64,000 bases of DNA from Bacillus sp. BA3 (GTDB lineage: Bacteria; Bacillota; Bacilli; Bacillales; DSM-1321): contig PIZR01000003.1 in the NCBI GenBank assembly GCA_002835675.1, positions 186,001 through 250,000 of the forward strand, read 5' to 3'. The position numbers and the translations under genes were made by a program. How positions within the stretch are numbered: position 1 is the first letter of the stretch; every line of letters starts with the position of its first letter. Shown here piece after piece: positions 35,633-48,126 of this stretch. A model generated the notes under the pieces. It did no database searches, was not told the origin of the DNA, and worked only from the letters and a program-made list of their open reading frames with translations.

Positions 35633-36379
35633 TTATTCGGCCCAATCCAGACTTTCTAAAAATTCCAATACATCTTCATGCAGCTGGTCCTTTTCTTTAT
35701 CAAGAGTTATGACATGACCGGATTCTTCATACCACTTGATTTTTTTGACCGGTGATTCAATGGCATCAATAATAATATCGGCACTTTTTGGATTGATAAC
35801 ATCATCATGCCTGCCCTGCACCACAAATGTCGGCGCGTATATAAGGTCGACGTGCTCTCGTACATCCGTTATCAATTCCTGAAGGGCTTTCAATGTATTC
35901 ATCGGTTTATCGGCAAGGAGGTCCATTTCAAGCTCTATTTGCTCTTGAGTTTTTCCTTCATACTTCTTAAATTCTCTGGCGTACTCCAATACTCCTTTAA
36001 ACATCATTTCTTCACTTTTGATATACATAGGCGCACACATTGATACGATACCCTTTATAGGTACAGTGTAACCTAATTTAAGAGAAAATACGCCTCCTAA
36101 TGATAGTCCGGCAACAGCAATTTCTTCATGGCCTTTGCTTTTCAGGAAATCGTAGGCCATCATTACATCTTTCCACCAATCTTCCGGACCCGTTTTCACC
36201 AGCTCCTCTGGGGGTACGCCATGCCCTTTATAGTGCGGGGCATGGCAGGTGTATCCCTGTTTCTCCAAGTAACGCCCTAGCATCCGTACATCCGCTGAAT
36301 TCCCCGTAAATCCATGTAAAAGTAAGACAGCTCTTTTTCCGCCTTCAAAAGTAAAGGGCTGCTGCAGCTTTATTTTCAT
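35633..36379 (-). CDS. est: Carboxylesterase (Est/YvaK-like)
   Basis: Alpha/beta-hydrolase (248 aa, same length as B. subtilis YvaK) that cleaves short-chain carboxyl esters. The oxyanion loop [13 protein letters not shown] is near residue 23; the nucleophile is in GLSLGG near residue 94. The likely catalytic Asp is in [11 protein letters not shown] and the His in ESGHVITLD near 223. The ATG at 36379 follows AAAGGAG; a 24-codon upstream extension lacks a ribosome site. Physiological substrate unknown. Between secG and rnr, as in B. subtilis. Confidence 0.9.
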   Translation of the reverse strand: MKIKLQQPFTFEGGKRAVLLLHGFTGNSADVRMLGRYLEKQGYTCHAPHYKGHGVPPEELVKTGPEDWWKDVMMAYDFLKSKGHEEIAVAGLSLGGVFSLKLGYTVPIKGIVSMCAPMYIKSEEMMFKGVLEYAREFKKYEGKTQEQIELEMDLLADKPMNTLKALQELITDVREHVDLIYAPTFVVQGRHDDVINPKSADIIIDAIESPVKKIKWYEESGHVITLDKEKDQLHEDVLEFLESLDWAE

Positions 36380-36481
36380 GATCTTAAGCTCCTTTATCAG
36401 TAAATAGAATTTTAAAAGCATCCCTATCCTATAATTAAGTACTAAAATCACTATATCTATTCATGTAACTATTGTGCAAAG

Positions 36482-36508
36482 AAAAAAGTCTAGCTATTTA
36501 GCTAGACT
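36482..36508 (-). terminator. Terminator of secG
   Basis: Near-palindrome AGTCTAGCTA/TAGCTAGACT followed by T6 on the minus strand, 14 bases past the secG stop. Confidence 0.85.
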
Positions 36509-36521
36509 CATTTTTGATCCA

Positions 36522-36755
36522 TTACACATCAAAGTATGCAACTAGTAAAGTTAAAGCAAAGAATAAAATCGCCAATACTATTGTCGCACGATGTAAAACC
36601 AGGTCCAAACCGCGTGCCTTTTGCTTTCCGAATAACTGCTCAGCACCGCCGGCAATCGCACCTGATAAACCTGCACTCTTACCTGATTGAAGCAATACCG
36701 TCACAATGAGGGCGATACTGACAATCACTAAAAGCGTTATGAGAAATGCATGCAT
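36522..36755 (-). CDS. secG: SecG, preprotein translocase subunit
   Basis: Small inner-membrane protein (77 aa; B. subtilis 76) that assists SecYE in protein export. Two membrane segments at about 2-20 and 55-75 flank a cytoplasmic loop with the family's [37 protein letters not shown] precedes the ATG at 36755; a longer frame starting at 36824 lacks a ribosome site. First gene of the secG-est-rnr-smpB-ssrA cluster, but with its own terminator. Confidence 0.93.
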   Translation of the reverse strand: MHAFLITLLVIVSIALIVTVLLQSGKSAGLSGAIAGGAEQLFGKQKARGLDLVLHRATIVLAILFFALTLLVAYFDV

Positions 36756-36932
36756 GCAATTACACCTCCTGAAGAACCAATAAACAATTACTTTAACTTT
36801 ACCACACCCAATAAGTATCCACAATCTTTGTTATACTATGATGGTAAGAATTCCTAAAAATCCATAGTCATTTATTTTCTTTTTGAATCAAAGTTTGAGA
36901 TAATTTGCATAAATAGAGAAAGAGGTGTCAAC

Positions 36933-37475
36933 ATGTTTAAGTCCATACTCCGGATTCTTGATCTCCTGACCATCCTATTCTCGGCGGTTGCCGGCTATTC
37001 TTTATGGACAGGCGGAAGCAATTTTATCAGTGTCCTATTAATCATCCTATCACCGCTTTTATTGCTGCTGGCAAAGTATCACGGAAATCGATACTTATTA
37101 TTTGCTGCATATATCACGACAACCGTTTATTTTACTGCTATTATTTATAATGGACTTTCCAATAGCGGTACTGACTTTTTCCAATCAAGCTTCAATGTCC
37201 TCCTGATCGGGGCAGCAGCCGCCTTGCTGAGCGTCATAGCGGCGGTCATTGGGTTTGGGACCAATACCCTTACGATTCTTTGGTTATCGCTTCACGCCCT
37301 TGTCACATTCGAGACAATCAGGATGTCATCGGGTTTCCTTTCGAGCTTTTGGTCTGATCCCGTTGTGGAAACCGCAGTCCGTAACGATTATCCATTTTTA
37401 TTGATGGTCGTCTGGATTGGCTTATTTCTTGATAAATATCAAAGTGAATTAACAAGGGATTACTTATCCCGATAA
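36933..37475 (+). CDS. Membrane protein of unknown function
   Basis: Predicted 180-aa integral membrane protein with about five or six hydrophobic segments (LLTILFSAVAGYSLW, FISVLLIILSPLLLLLAKY, YLLFAAYITTTVYFTAI and others) and a short charged tail. I do not recognise a family. AAAGAGGTG precedes the ATG. It stands just upstream of the lipoprotein carboxypeptidase on the same strand with a 56-base gap, so the two may be co-transcribed and both act at the cell envelope; that is inference. Confidence 0.65.
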   Translation: MFKSILRILDLLTILFSAVAGYSLWTGGSNFISVLLIILSPLLLLLAKYHGNRYLLFAAYITTTVYFTAIIYNGLSNSGTDFFQSSFNVLLIGAAAALLSVIAAVIGFGTNTLTILWLSLHALVTFETIRMSSGFLSSFWSDPVVETAVRNDYPFLLMVVWIGLFLDKYQSELTRDYLSR

Positions 37476-37531
37476 TTTTTTTCAAAACTACTTTTATTGG
37501 AAACTTATATTAAAAGCAAGGGGCCTTTCAT

Positions 37532-38356
37532 ATGTTAAAACCTATATTTGCAGCAACTGTTCTATCATCTTTCATTCTAATGGCTGGCTGTTCATCCGAC
37601 CTGACAAGCGAGCATGAAAAAGAGCAAAAAGAAGAACAACCGAGCTCCCAGGAGACGGAGACAGAAACCGACAAGAATAATGATTCAAAAGAATCGGCCC
37701 AACGCCAGGTGGAAGTTGATGAAACGGCTAAACCCGGACAGGCTGGCCTTCAGACATTAGCCCATCCGGAAGGCATTCCTGTACTTGTCAATAAACAATA
37801 CAGCCTGCCTGAAGATTACAAACCTGCTGACCTCATCTACCCAAAAGTGGATTTCATCTTTCAAGATAAAATTGAAAAAAGAATGATGCGAGAGGAAGCG
37901 GGAAAGGCACTTGAAGTAATGTTCCAGGCTGCCGAAAAAGAAAACATGCACTTTGCCGGCGTTTCCGCTTATCGCTCTCACCAAAGACAGATCGAGGTCT
38001 TTAATAACTATGTGGCTAAGGACGGGGAAGAAAAGGCGAAAACCTACAGTGCAATGCCTGGGACAAGCGAGCATGAAACAGGCCTGGCGATTGATGTCAC
38101 GACCCACGATGGGGCATGCGCTGCCCAAGACTGCTTCGGTGATACGAATGAAGCTGCCTGGCTTGCTGAACATGCACATGAATACGGATTTATCATTCGC
38201 TACCCTGAAGGCAAGGAAAACATCACAGGTTATAAATACGAACCATGGCACATCCGTTATGTTGGTGTCGCTACCGCAACTGAAATCTTTGAAGCGAAGA
38301 TTACATTAGAAGAATACTATAATGCCGTACCAGTGGAAGCTGTATCGAGTAAATAA
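37532..38356 (+). CDS. Lipoprotein D,D-carboxypeptidase, M15B (VanY/LdcB family)
   Basis: Lipid-anchored cell-wall peptidase (274 aa) predicted to trim the terminal D-alanine or related residues of peptidoglycan stem peptides. Signal peptide with lipobox LMAGCSS (Cys near 20), a Glu/Ser/Thr-rich spacer (about 25-65), then the M15 domain. Zinc site: SEHETGLAIDV (His and Asp ligands, near 178-185) and EPWHIRYVG (catalytic Glu and His ligand, near 240). B. subtilis YodJ is a similar protein. Strong terminator follows. Confidence 0.88.
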   Translation: MLKPIFAATVLSSFILMAGCSSDLTSEHEKEQKEEQPSSQETETETDKNNDSKESAQRQVEVDETAKPGQAGLQTLAHPEGIPVLVNKQYSLPEDYKPADLIYPKVDFIFQDKIEKRMMREEAGKALEVMFQAAEKENMHFAGVSAYRSHQRQIEVFNNYVAKDGEEKAKTYSAMPGTSEHETGLAIDVTTHDGACAAQDCFGDTNEAAWLAEHAHEYGFIIRYPEGKENITGYKYEPWHIRYVGVATATEIFEAKITLEEYYNAVPVEAVSSK

Positions 38357-38387
38357 AAAAAGGTGCCCGGATGCGGCACCTTTTTTT
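38355..38387 (+). terminator. Terminator of the carboxypeptidase gene
   Basis: AAAAGGTGCC-CGGATGC-GGCACCTTTT stem with T7. Confidence 0.92.
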
Positions 38388-38390
38388 ATA

Positions 38391-38410
38391 TTAATCAAAC
38401 GTTTGATTAA
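38391..38410. promoter_or_regulatory. Perfect 20-bp palindrome, possible repressor operator
   Basis: TTAATCAAAC followed directly by its complement GTTTGATTAA, three bases after the carboxypeptidase terminator. A gapless perfect palindrome of this length is typical of a TetR-type or similar dimeric regulator site, but no gene start follows it closely. Confidence 0.45.
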
Positions 38411-38470
38411 ATCCTTTTATCAGCCCTGAACCAAGCCGGAATCAGTGACTGGACGGCTAACTTTATAAGC

Positions 38471-38515
38471 AAAAAAACCTCCCATACAATGTGTATTCTC
38501 ACATTGTATGGGAGG
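38471..38515 (-). terminator. Strong minus-strand terminator with no intact gene before it
   Basis: Perfect 16-bp stem CCTCCCATACAATGTG/CACATTGTATGGGAGG with a 6-base loop and T7 on the minus strand. It sits ten bases beyond the stop codon of a 20-codon gene remnant. Confidence 0.85.
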
Positions 38516-38525
38516 TGAAAAGAAA

Positions 38526-38588
38526 TTACTGTGCAGAATCCATCTTCTCGTCAGAAGCAGAATCCCCAAATAATTGGGTGAATGGATT
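38526..38588 (-). pseudogene. 3' tail remnant of a lost gene
   Basis: Twenty open codons ending in TAA encode NPFTQLFGDS...MDSAQ, which reads like a genuine polar protein C-terminus. An in-frame TGA stops the frame immediately upstream, so no complete gene remains. The strong terminator just beyond it supports a former transcription unit. I cannot name the parent gene. Confidence 0.4.
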
Positions 38589-38642
38589 TCAACGACTGAA
38601 AGTACGAAACATAATTTTGGAGCATTGCATATTTAAGCAACG

Positions 38643-38675
38643 AAAAAAGGACTCCGCATAATTGGCGGGGTCCTT
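38643..38675 (-). terminator. Terminator of the accessory small-gene block
   Basis: AAGGACCCCGCC/GCGGAGTCCTT imperfect stem with T6 on the minus strand, directly at the stop of the 38675-38986 gene. Confidence 0.85.
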
Positions 38676-38986
38676 CAATATTCATCGTTTTTATTTTCAA
38701 CTTCAAATAGGTTGAAACTTGATGATTCATCTGGGTTGAATGCAGGTTCTTCATTTTCATATTTATATTTATGTTCTTCTACGTATTTAATTTTCTGATA
38801 TTCCTCTTTTGACATACCCTCCCAAATTTTTGTTGCATTGTGGTCTTCATGGCCAGGCTGAGGATTCGTATGCGGTGTTGGGTCCAAGATAAAACTACCC
38901 AAAAAAATGGTTGTGTAGAAAAATGGCATTGCCATAATCAAAACGATTAAGCCCAATGCTCCAACTATATTTATGTATTTTTTCAT
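38675..38986 (-). CDS. Small membrane-anchored protein of unknown function
   Basis: Predicted 103-aa protein that I do not recognise. One membrane segment (about 7-30, NIVGALGLIVLIMAMPFFYTT) is followed by an extracytoplasmic or polar, Glu/His-rich tail (HTNPQPGHEDHN, EEYQKIKYVEEHKYKYE). The ATG at 38986 is nine bases after GGGGAGG; the ATG three codons earlier touches that site. Last gene of a run of small minus-strand genes, with a good terminator after it. Confidence 0.6.
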   Translation of the reverse strand: MKKYINIVGALGLIVLIMAMPFFYTTIFLGSFILDPTPHTNPQPGHEDHNATKIWEGMSKEEYQKIKYVEEHKYKYENEEPAFNPDESSSFNLFEVENKNDEY

Positions 38987-39046
38987 TGGTGACATACCTC
39001 CCCATTTTTGAATTTTTATATTCAATTGATGTACAACCAGCATATT

Positions 39047-39211
39047 TTAGTCACTCCATAACCAATCACGAAACCACTTGACGGGAAGAACAGCCAATAC
39101 ACAAATTACAAGAAGTATGAATGCAATATACAGCATTCCTAAATCAATCAGTATGCCCATTACTACAGCTACACAGGAGATTATAATAGCGATAGAGAAA
39201 CGTTCAGTCAT
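39047..39211 (-). CDS. 54-residue membrane protein
   Basis: Short gene with an excellent ribosome site (GGGAGGTGAGACA before ATG). The product has two hydrophobic segments (FSIAIIISCVAVVMGILI and LGMLYIAFILLVICVLAVLP) and a basic-aromatic end VKWFRDWLWSD. No family recognised. The start overlaps the stop of the upstream gene (39208), which suggests coupled translation within the accessory block. Confidence 0.65.
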   Translation of the reverse strand: MTERFSIAIIISCVAVVMGILIDLGMLYIAFILLVICVLAVLPVKWFRDWLWSD

Positions 39212-39387
39212 TGTCTCACCTCCCGTTTGGTTAACTCCAGTAAACCTTTTATAAATTCATCGGTATGGATGAAAACAAACACTTGGTATTTTTTGTTGTT
39301 TCGATTAGGCATAGTATGATGAATGTCATGTCCAGCCCGTACCAGAGCCATAGACAATGATTTTTTGTAAATGTTCTTGAGCCCCAT
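39208..39387 (-). CDS. Small DUF5659-like protein
   Basis: Predicted 59-aa soluble protein. KSLSMALVRAGHDIHHTMPNRNNKKYQVFVFIHTDEF resembles the DUF5659 pattern of small proteins seen on phages and mobile elements (a KxLAxxLxxxGH start, then PNR-NNKxxVFVF). This assignment is tentative. The ATG at 39387 follows GGAGGTG; five upstream codons are not needed. Its stop overlaps the next gene's start by four bases. Confidence 0.6.
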   Translation of the reverse strand: MGLKNIYKKSLSMALVRAGHDIHHTMPNRNNKKYQVFVFIHTDEFIKGLLELTKREVRQ

Positions 39388-39445
39388 AATATCCACCTCC
39401 ATTTATGAAATTGGCAAAGGAGGTAAAGTGCTTACCTCCTTAAAT

Positions 39446-39640
39446 TCATTCCTTTTCCATCTTTTCTTTCTTTTCCATTTTATGAAGGATGATATTGGAA
39501 ACAATCGCATAGACCACAAACGCCATCCAATAATAACCATAATCCTTATCGTTGCCAATGGACGAAAACATTAATATCGCAAATAACAAATATGGAATGG
39601 TCAATAACAATCGGAGTTTCCAAAGGTATCGTCCCCACAT
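39446..39640 (-). CDS. Small membrane protein (64 aa)
   Basis: Two hydrophobic segments (LWKLRLLLTIPYLLFAILMF, then YYWMAFVVYAIVSNIIL) and a highly basic/acidic end KMEKKEKMEKE. No family recognised. The ATG at 39640 follows AAAGGAGG by eight bases; the frame extends 17 codons upstream without a ribosome site. It belongs to the same accessory run of small minus-strand genes. Confidence 0.55.
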   Translation of the reverse strand: MWGRYLWKLRLLLTIPYLLFAILMFSSIGNDKDYGYYWMAFVVYAIVSNIILHKMEKKEKMEKE

Positions 39641-39660
39641 CGGTATTCCTCCTTTTAAAA

Positions 39661-39987
39661 TCATTGGCAGTGCTTTTGAGATTTTTTCCACTCCTCAAAT
39701 ACTATGTCACTGGCAATAATTTCAGCATCGGTATATCCCAACCCACCTAAAGCAACTTCGATTTCATCAGCGCTCTTGCTGTCAAATAATCGTAGCTTGG
39801 GAATGAGAGCCCACGCTCGCTGTTTATCAATTTCCACAGCTACAGAGTCGATATCACCAAGCAAATCAAGGTCGTTTATATAATGGTCCAATGTGCGTTT
39901 GGCAAGAAAGTCAGTTCCTTCATTATTGTTACGGAAAAACAATCCTGTTAGCGTTTCGATGGCTGTTGATAAGATTTCTGGTTTCAT
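39661..39987 (-). CDS. Small acidic protein of unknown function
   Basis: Predicted 108-aa soluble protein, helical and acidic (TFLTGLFFRNNN-like start, then DLDLLGDIDSVAVEIDKQ and SADEIEVALGGLGYTDAEI). It ends with a Cys-containing tail QKHCQ. No family recognised. GAGGACG precedes the ATG at 39987; five upstream codons (from 40002) lack a ribosome site. Part of the accessory block, just upstream of the 64-aa membrane protein gene. Confidence 0.5.
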   Translation of the reverse strand: MKPEILSTAIETLTGLFFRNNNEGTDFLAKRTLDHYINDLDLLGDIDSVAVEIDKQRAWALIPKLRLFDSKSADEIEVALGGLGYTDAEIIASDIVFEEWKKSQKHCQ

Positions 39988-40098
39988 GGCTTTCGTCCTC
40001 ATAATTAACTAAATATTCCGTCACATCTATTACTATAGAAGTATGAAGTACCAAAATTATGCTGTCAATCTAAAAAAGACCATTCCTATTGGAACGGT

Positions 40099-40629
40099 CT
40101 AAAAGTTTGGCATATAAGATTTTTCGTCTGTGTTTTTAACATCCAGCTCATGACCATCTACCATGTAATCATAAACAAGCGTTGCTTGTGGGACATACTT
40201 TCCATCTATCTTTGCTTGATGTATTGCTCTGTCCACTTTACCGAAACCGTTGATTTGTCGCCTTTCTGCTAATTGCAAATTATATTTTCTAGCCACAATA
40301 TCGAACACAAGTTTTGCATCATCTTGAGTTTTAGGCAGCTCTAGGCTTTCACGAACTTTACTTTCAGTTTTCGTTAAATAAGCACAATAAGCATCATATT
40401 TAAAGCGAATGCCATAATATGCGTGGATTTCCTTGTGTTTATTTATAAACTCCTTGGAGTTTGGATGATTGCCTTTTTTGGCTATCCAATATCCAATTCC
40501 CAATTCCTCTTTTAACAAGTTGACCTTATCGTCAATATCTTTAGCAATATCAATATCCAATGGGCCATACCATTTTGTAATTGTAGGTCTCGATAGTTCG
40601 CTTGGAATAATTTTTAATTTGTAAGTCAA
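40099..40629 (-). CDS. Unknown protein, possibly missing its 5' end
   Basis: Predicted 176-aa soluble protein from a TTG without a ribosome site; I do not recognise the family. The frame can be read upstream to a GTG at 40662, right at the last T of the eno terminator, and is closed there by an in-frame TGA. The absence of any good start and the contact with the terminator suggest the true N-terminus was lost when this DNA joined the eno side. Sequence: KIIPSELSRPTITKWYG near the start, a basic middle, and VYDYMVDGHELDVKN near the end. Confidence 0.45.
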   Translation of the reverse strand: MTYKLKIIPSELSRPTITKWYGPLDIDIAKDIDDKVNLLKEELGIGYWIAKKGNHPNSKEFINKHKEIHAYYGIRFKYDAYCAYLTKTESKVRESLELPKTQDDAKLVFDIVARKYNLQLAERRQINGFGKVDRAIHQAKIDGKYVPQATLVYDYMVDGHELDVKNTDEKSYMPNF

Positions 40630-40665
40630 ATGTAAATTCTTTCAACAAGTCCTGTATTAACACGC

Positions 40666-40714
40666 AAAAACCCCCAATTCATAAGCGATTTCACTCACTT
40701 ATAAATCAGGGGTT
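40666..40714 (-). terminator. Terminator of the glycolytic operon after eno
   Basis: Long imperfect stem, CCCC-GATTTATAAG with CTTATGAATTGGGG, followed by TTTTTG on the minus strand, about 105 bases past the eno stop. Confidence 0.75.
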
Positions 40715-40820
40715 GATACTAAACATTTGTATTGCTAAGTTCGAGTTGATGTACTACATAACTCAAAGTGTCCAAAAGTGCCTTGTATGACAAAGTTCGG
40801 ACGTATTTTATGCTTGATAA

Positions 40821-42134
<1,314 letters not shown>

Positions 42135-42146
42135 CTATTCACAATT

Positions 42147-44475
<2,329 letters not shown>

Positions 44476-44481
44476 TCAGTC

Positions 44482-45666
44482 TTATTTATCGTTCAAGGCC
44501 ACAACGCCAGGCAACTCTTTGCCTTCCATGAACTCAAGAGATGCACCGCCGCCAGTTGAAATATGGGACATCTTTTCTGCCAAGCCAAACTTTTCTGCGG
44601 CTGCGGCTGAATCCCCTCCGCCTACAATGCTGTACGTATCATTTGCTTCCGCCAAGGCTTTAGCAACGGTTTTCGTTCCTTTCGCAAATTTATCGAACTC
44701 GAATACACCCATTGGTCCATTCCAAATGACAAGCTTGGAACTTTTGATTACATCCGCAAATAATTCGCTTGTTTTTGGTCCGATATCAAGAGCCATTTTA
44801 TCCTTTGGAATAGCATCGATATCGACATTATCCGTCTCTGCATCAGGTGAAAATTCAGCAGTTACGACTGCATCGATAGGCAAATGAAGTTTTACGCCTT
44901 TTTCTTTTGCACTTTCGATGAAAGATTTGGCCAATTCTATTTTGTCTTCTTCCAATAAAGAATTACCGATTTCATGACCTTGCGCTTTAATGAATGTATA
45001 ACCCAATCCACCACCAATGATCAAGTGATCGACTTTTTCCAAAAGGTTTTCGATAACGCCTATCTTATCCTTTACTTTTGCTCCGCCAATTATAGCTGTA
45101 AAAGGACGTTCTGGGTTGGATAGGGCTTTTCCAAGTACTGAAAGCTCTTTTTCCATCAGTAATCCGGCAACGGCTGGGAGATGGTGCGCTATTCCTTCAG
45201 TTGAAGCATGTGCACGATGCGCAGCTCCGAATGCATCGTTAACATAAACATCAGCAAGTGCAGCAAATGACTTCGCCAATTCTTGATCGTTCTTCTCTTC
45301 TCCTGGATAGAAACGAACGTTTTCCAACAACAAGATCTCGCCATCTTGCATGTTATCAATGATTGATTGAACGGTCTCACCGTATGCTTCTTCTGCCTTT
45401 TGCACATCCTTGCCACTAAGTTCGCTTAGTCTTTCCGCAACAGGTGCTAGACGCAATTCTTCTACGACTTGTCCTTTAGGACGGCCAAGGTGGCTGGCTA
45501 AGATGACTTTTGCGCCTTGTTCTGTCAAATAGGAAATCGTCGGCAGTGCAGCCTTGATTCTCGTATCATCCGAAATCTTTCCGTCCTGCATCGGCACGTT
45601 GAAATCAACACGGCAAAATACGCGTTTCCCCTTTAATTCAATATCTTTAATCGACTTTTTATTCAT
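44482..45666 (-). CDS. pgk: Phosphoglycerate kinase
   Basis: Makes ATP from 1,3-bisphosphoglycerate (394 aa, usual length). Signature [23 protein letters not shown] at the start, the basic substrate patch with ASHLGRPKG and HRAHASTEG, and the nucleotide loop [13 protein letters not shown] near 350. Own promoter candidate about 120 bases upstream, in addition to read-through from gapA. GGAGG precedes the start. Confidence 0.98.
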   Translation of the reverse strand: MNKKSIKDIELKGKRVFCRVDFNVPMQDGKISDDTRIKAALPTISYLTEQGAKVILASHLGRPKGQVVEELRLAPVAERLSELSGKDVQKAEEAYGETVQSIIDNMQDGEILLLENVRFYPGEEKNDQELAKSFAALADVYVNDAFGAAHRAHASTEGIAHHLPAVAGLLMEKELSVLGKALSNPERPFTAIIGGAKVKDKIGVIENLLEKVDHLIIGGGLGYTFIKAQGHEIGNSLLEEDKIELAKSFIESAKEKGVKLHLPIDAVVTAEFSPDAETDNVDIDAIPKDKMALDIGPKTSELFADVIKSSKLVIWNGPMGVFEFDKFAKGTKTVAKALAEANDTYSIVGGGDSAAAAEKFGLAEKMSHISTGGGASLEFMEGKELPGVVALNDK

Positions 45667-45762
45667 AATCCAAGAACCTCCTTAGATATTGTTATCATAT
45701 TTTTGATTCTTTTAGCCAAAAAGGGAGAGGGTAAATTTCCCAACTCCCCTTTTCTCTTTTTC

Positions 45763-45792
45763 ATTATAGTCGGTTTCCAGGAAATTATCCAA
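45763..45792 (-). promoter_or_regulatory. Internal promoter before pgk
   Basis: TTGGAT and TATAAT 18 bases apart on the minus strand, downstream of the gapA terminator. It lets pgk-tpiA-gpmI-eno be expressed independently of CggR, as known in B. subtilis. Confidence 0.6.
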
Positions 45793-45872
45793 AAACAAGA
45801 AATGTAAACGCTTGACTGATTAATGACTTACTAATAATATCATCTTCTGCCAAGTTTTTTTAGAGGTGTGAT

Positions 45873-45902
45873 AAAAAAAACCTCACCTTGGTGAGGTTTT
45901 TT
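45873..45902 (-). terminator. Terminator after gapA
   Basis: AAAACCTCACC/GGTGAGGTTTT stem with T-runs on both sides, 10 bases past the gapA stop. Partial read-through would feed the downstream genes. Confidence 0.88.
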
Positions 45903-45912
45903 ATTATTCTAA

Positions 45913-46935
<1,023 letters not shown>

Positions 46936-46952
46936 TTAAGTTCGCAAATATA

Positions 46953-47987
46953 TTAAGGGGTGTAATTCCCCTGAATTAACTCTTGTGCCGCCGCTTCATC
47001 CGTGATTAAAACGGTTGATGAAGGTGCGCCTTTCATGTAGGAACGGATAGCCTTTGCTTTAGTTTTACCACCTGCCACAGTTATCACTCGCTTTTCAGGG
47101 CTAAGATCATCTAACTGGATGCCGACTGTCAAAACTTTATGAACAACTTTACCGTTTTCATCGTAATAATAACCGAATGCCTCTCCTACAGCATTTCCAT
47201 CTAACAGCTTCTTTAACATTTCTGGCGAAGAATTTCTTCTTTCTGCCATCGCCATGGCATCACCGATTCCATGAATGATCATATCGGCAGATTTGATTTG
47301 GGAAATCACTTCTTTAATTGCAGGTTCCTTCTGAAATGAAGCATAAACCTCACCGCTTAATTGATCGGGTACATACAATACTCTGTATGAGGCCTGTGCC
47401 TTCTGGGCCATTTTTTCGACAATCGTATTGGCCTGATTCTGCACTGCTTCACCAATTCCCCCGCGGGCCGGGACAAATGTCAATTTCTTCGACGCTTCAT
47501 CAGGTGACAGCGAATCAGCCACTTCGGCCATTGTCGATCCGCCAGTAACCGCAATGATATTCTTTGAGTTCCATTCTCGTTTCATACGGATTGCACAAGC
47601 TTTACCCAATTCTTTTTTCACCCATGGGGTCTCATCACAATTTCCTGAGACAATAATGACCTCATCCACTTGCAATAAATCCTGCAATTGCCGTTCCATT
47701 ATGTCTATACCCATTACTTCACGCATTATTCCTTCTAACTTATCCAGGATTTCAATCCCTTCATCAGTCAGCGTCATGCCAGAGCTGAATATGTTAACCA
47801 GGTTCTGACTTTTCAGAAAATCAACCTCGCCTCTGAGCGTCCGCTCCGTCAAATTAAGGCTCACGGACAGACTGCGCCTTCCAACCGGCTGCATCATTTT
47901 GATATAACGCAGGATATCATATCTTTTTTGCATAACCAAAAGGAAATCTGGTAATAATTTTCTTTGTACCTCGAGTAATGTACGCAT
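46953..47987 (-). CDS. cggR: CggR, repressor of the gapA operon
   Basis: SorC/DeoR-type regulator (344 aa; B. subtilis 340) that represses the glycolytic operon and is released by fructose-1,6-bisphosphate. N-terminal HTH at about 30-70 (GRRSLSVSLNLTERTLRGEVDFLKSQ), then the sugar-phosphate-binding domain (VTGGSTMAEVADSL, FVPARGGIGEAVQNQAN, HGIGDAMAMAERR). The start MRTLLEVQRKLLPDFLLVMQKR aligns with the known B. subtilis N-terminus. The operator is just upstream, so it also represses itself. Confidence 0.96.
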   Translation of the reverse strand: MRTLLEVQRKLLPDFLLVMQKRYDILRYIKMMQPVGRRSLSVSLNLTERTLRGEVDFLKSQNLVNIFSSGMTLTDEGIEILDKLEGIMREVMGIDIMERQLQDLLQVDEVIIVSGNCDETPWVKKELGKACAIRMKREWNSKNIIAVTGGSTMAEVADSLSPDEASKKLTFVPARGGIGEAVQNQANTIVEKMAQKAQASYRVLYVPDQLSGEVYASFQKEPAIKEVISQIKSADMIIHGIGDAMAMAERRNSSPEMLKKLLDGNAVGEAFGYYYDENGKVVHKVLTVGIQLDDLSPEKRVITVAGGKTKAKAIRSYMKGAPSSTVLITDEAAAQELIQGNYTP

Positions 47988-48013
47988 ATTTAAAACTCCT
48001 AAAAAGTTAAGTT

Positions 48014-48050
48014 GGACGTATAATGTCCCGCGTAGTCATTTTCTGTCCCA
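48014..48050 (-). promoter_or_regulatory. CggR operator
   Basis: On the minus strand two half-sites fit the known pattern CGGGAC-N6-TGTC-N4-CGGGAC-N6-TGTC: TGGGAC-N6-TGAC-N4-CGGGAC-N6-CGTC. Each half has one change. The site is 27-63 bases before cggR. Confidence 0.88.
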
Positions 48051-48055
48051 CTTAA

Positions 48056-48113
48056 AACAAAAAAATATTCCTGCTACATATTTTATTCTAGCAGGAACGG
48101 AATGTTTCTTCAA
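48056..48113 (-). terminator. Terminator of the sigL-glutaredoxin unit, overlapping a cggR promoter candidate
   Basis: TTCCTGCTA/TAGCAGGAA stem (48068-48097) with a T-rich tail ends the upstream unit. TTGAAG (48108-48113) and TAGAAT (48085-48090), 17 bases apart, form a promoter-like pair, and the -10 lies in the hairpin. It is directly followed by the CggR operator. Confidence 0.6.
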
Positions 48114-48126
48114 ATGATTTGAAAAA

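Noticed and set aside
37757..38251. 164-codon antisense frame inside the M15 carboxypeptidase
   Set aside because: Shadow of a gene whose zinc-site motifs are intact on the plus strand.
45800..45820. cre-like TGTAAACGCTTGA upstream of pgk
   Set aside because: Only one half fits the consensus and the known pgk promoter logic does not need it.
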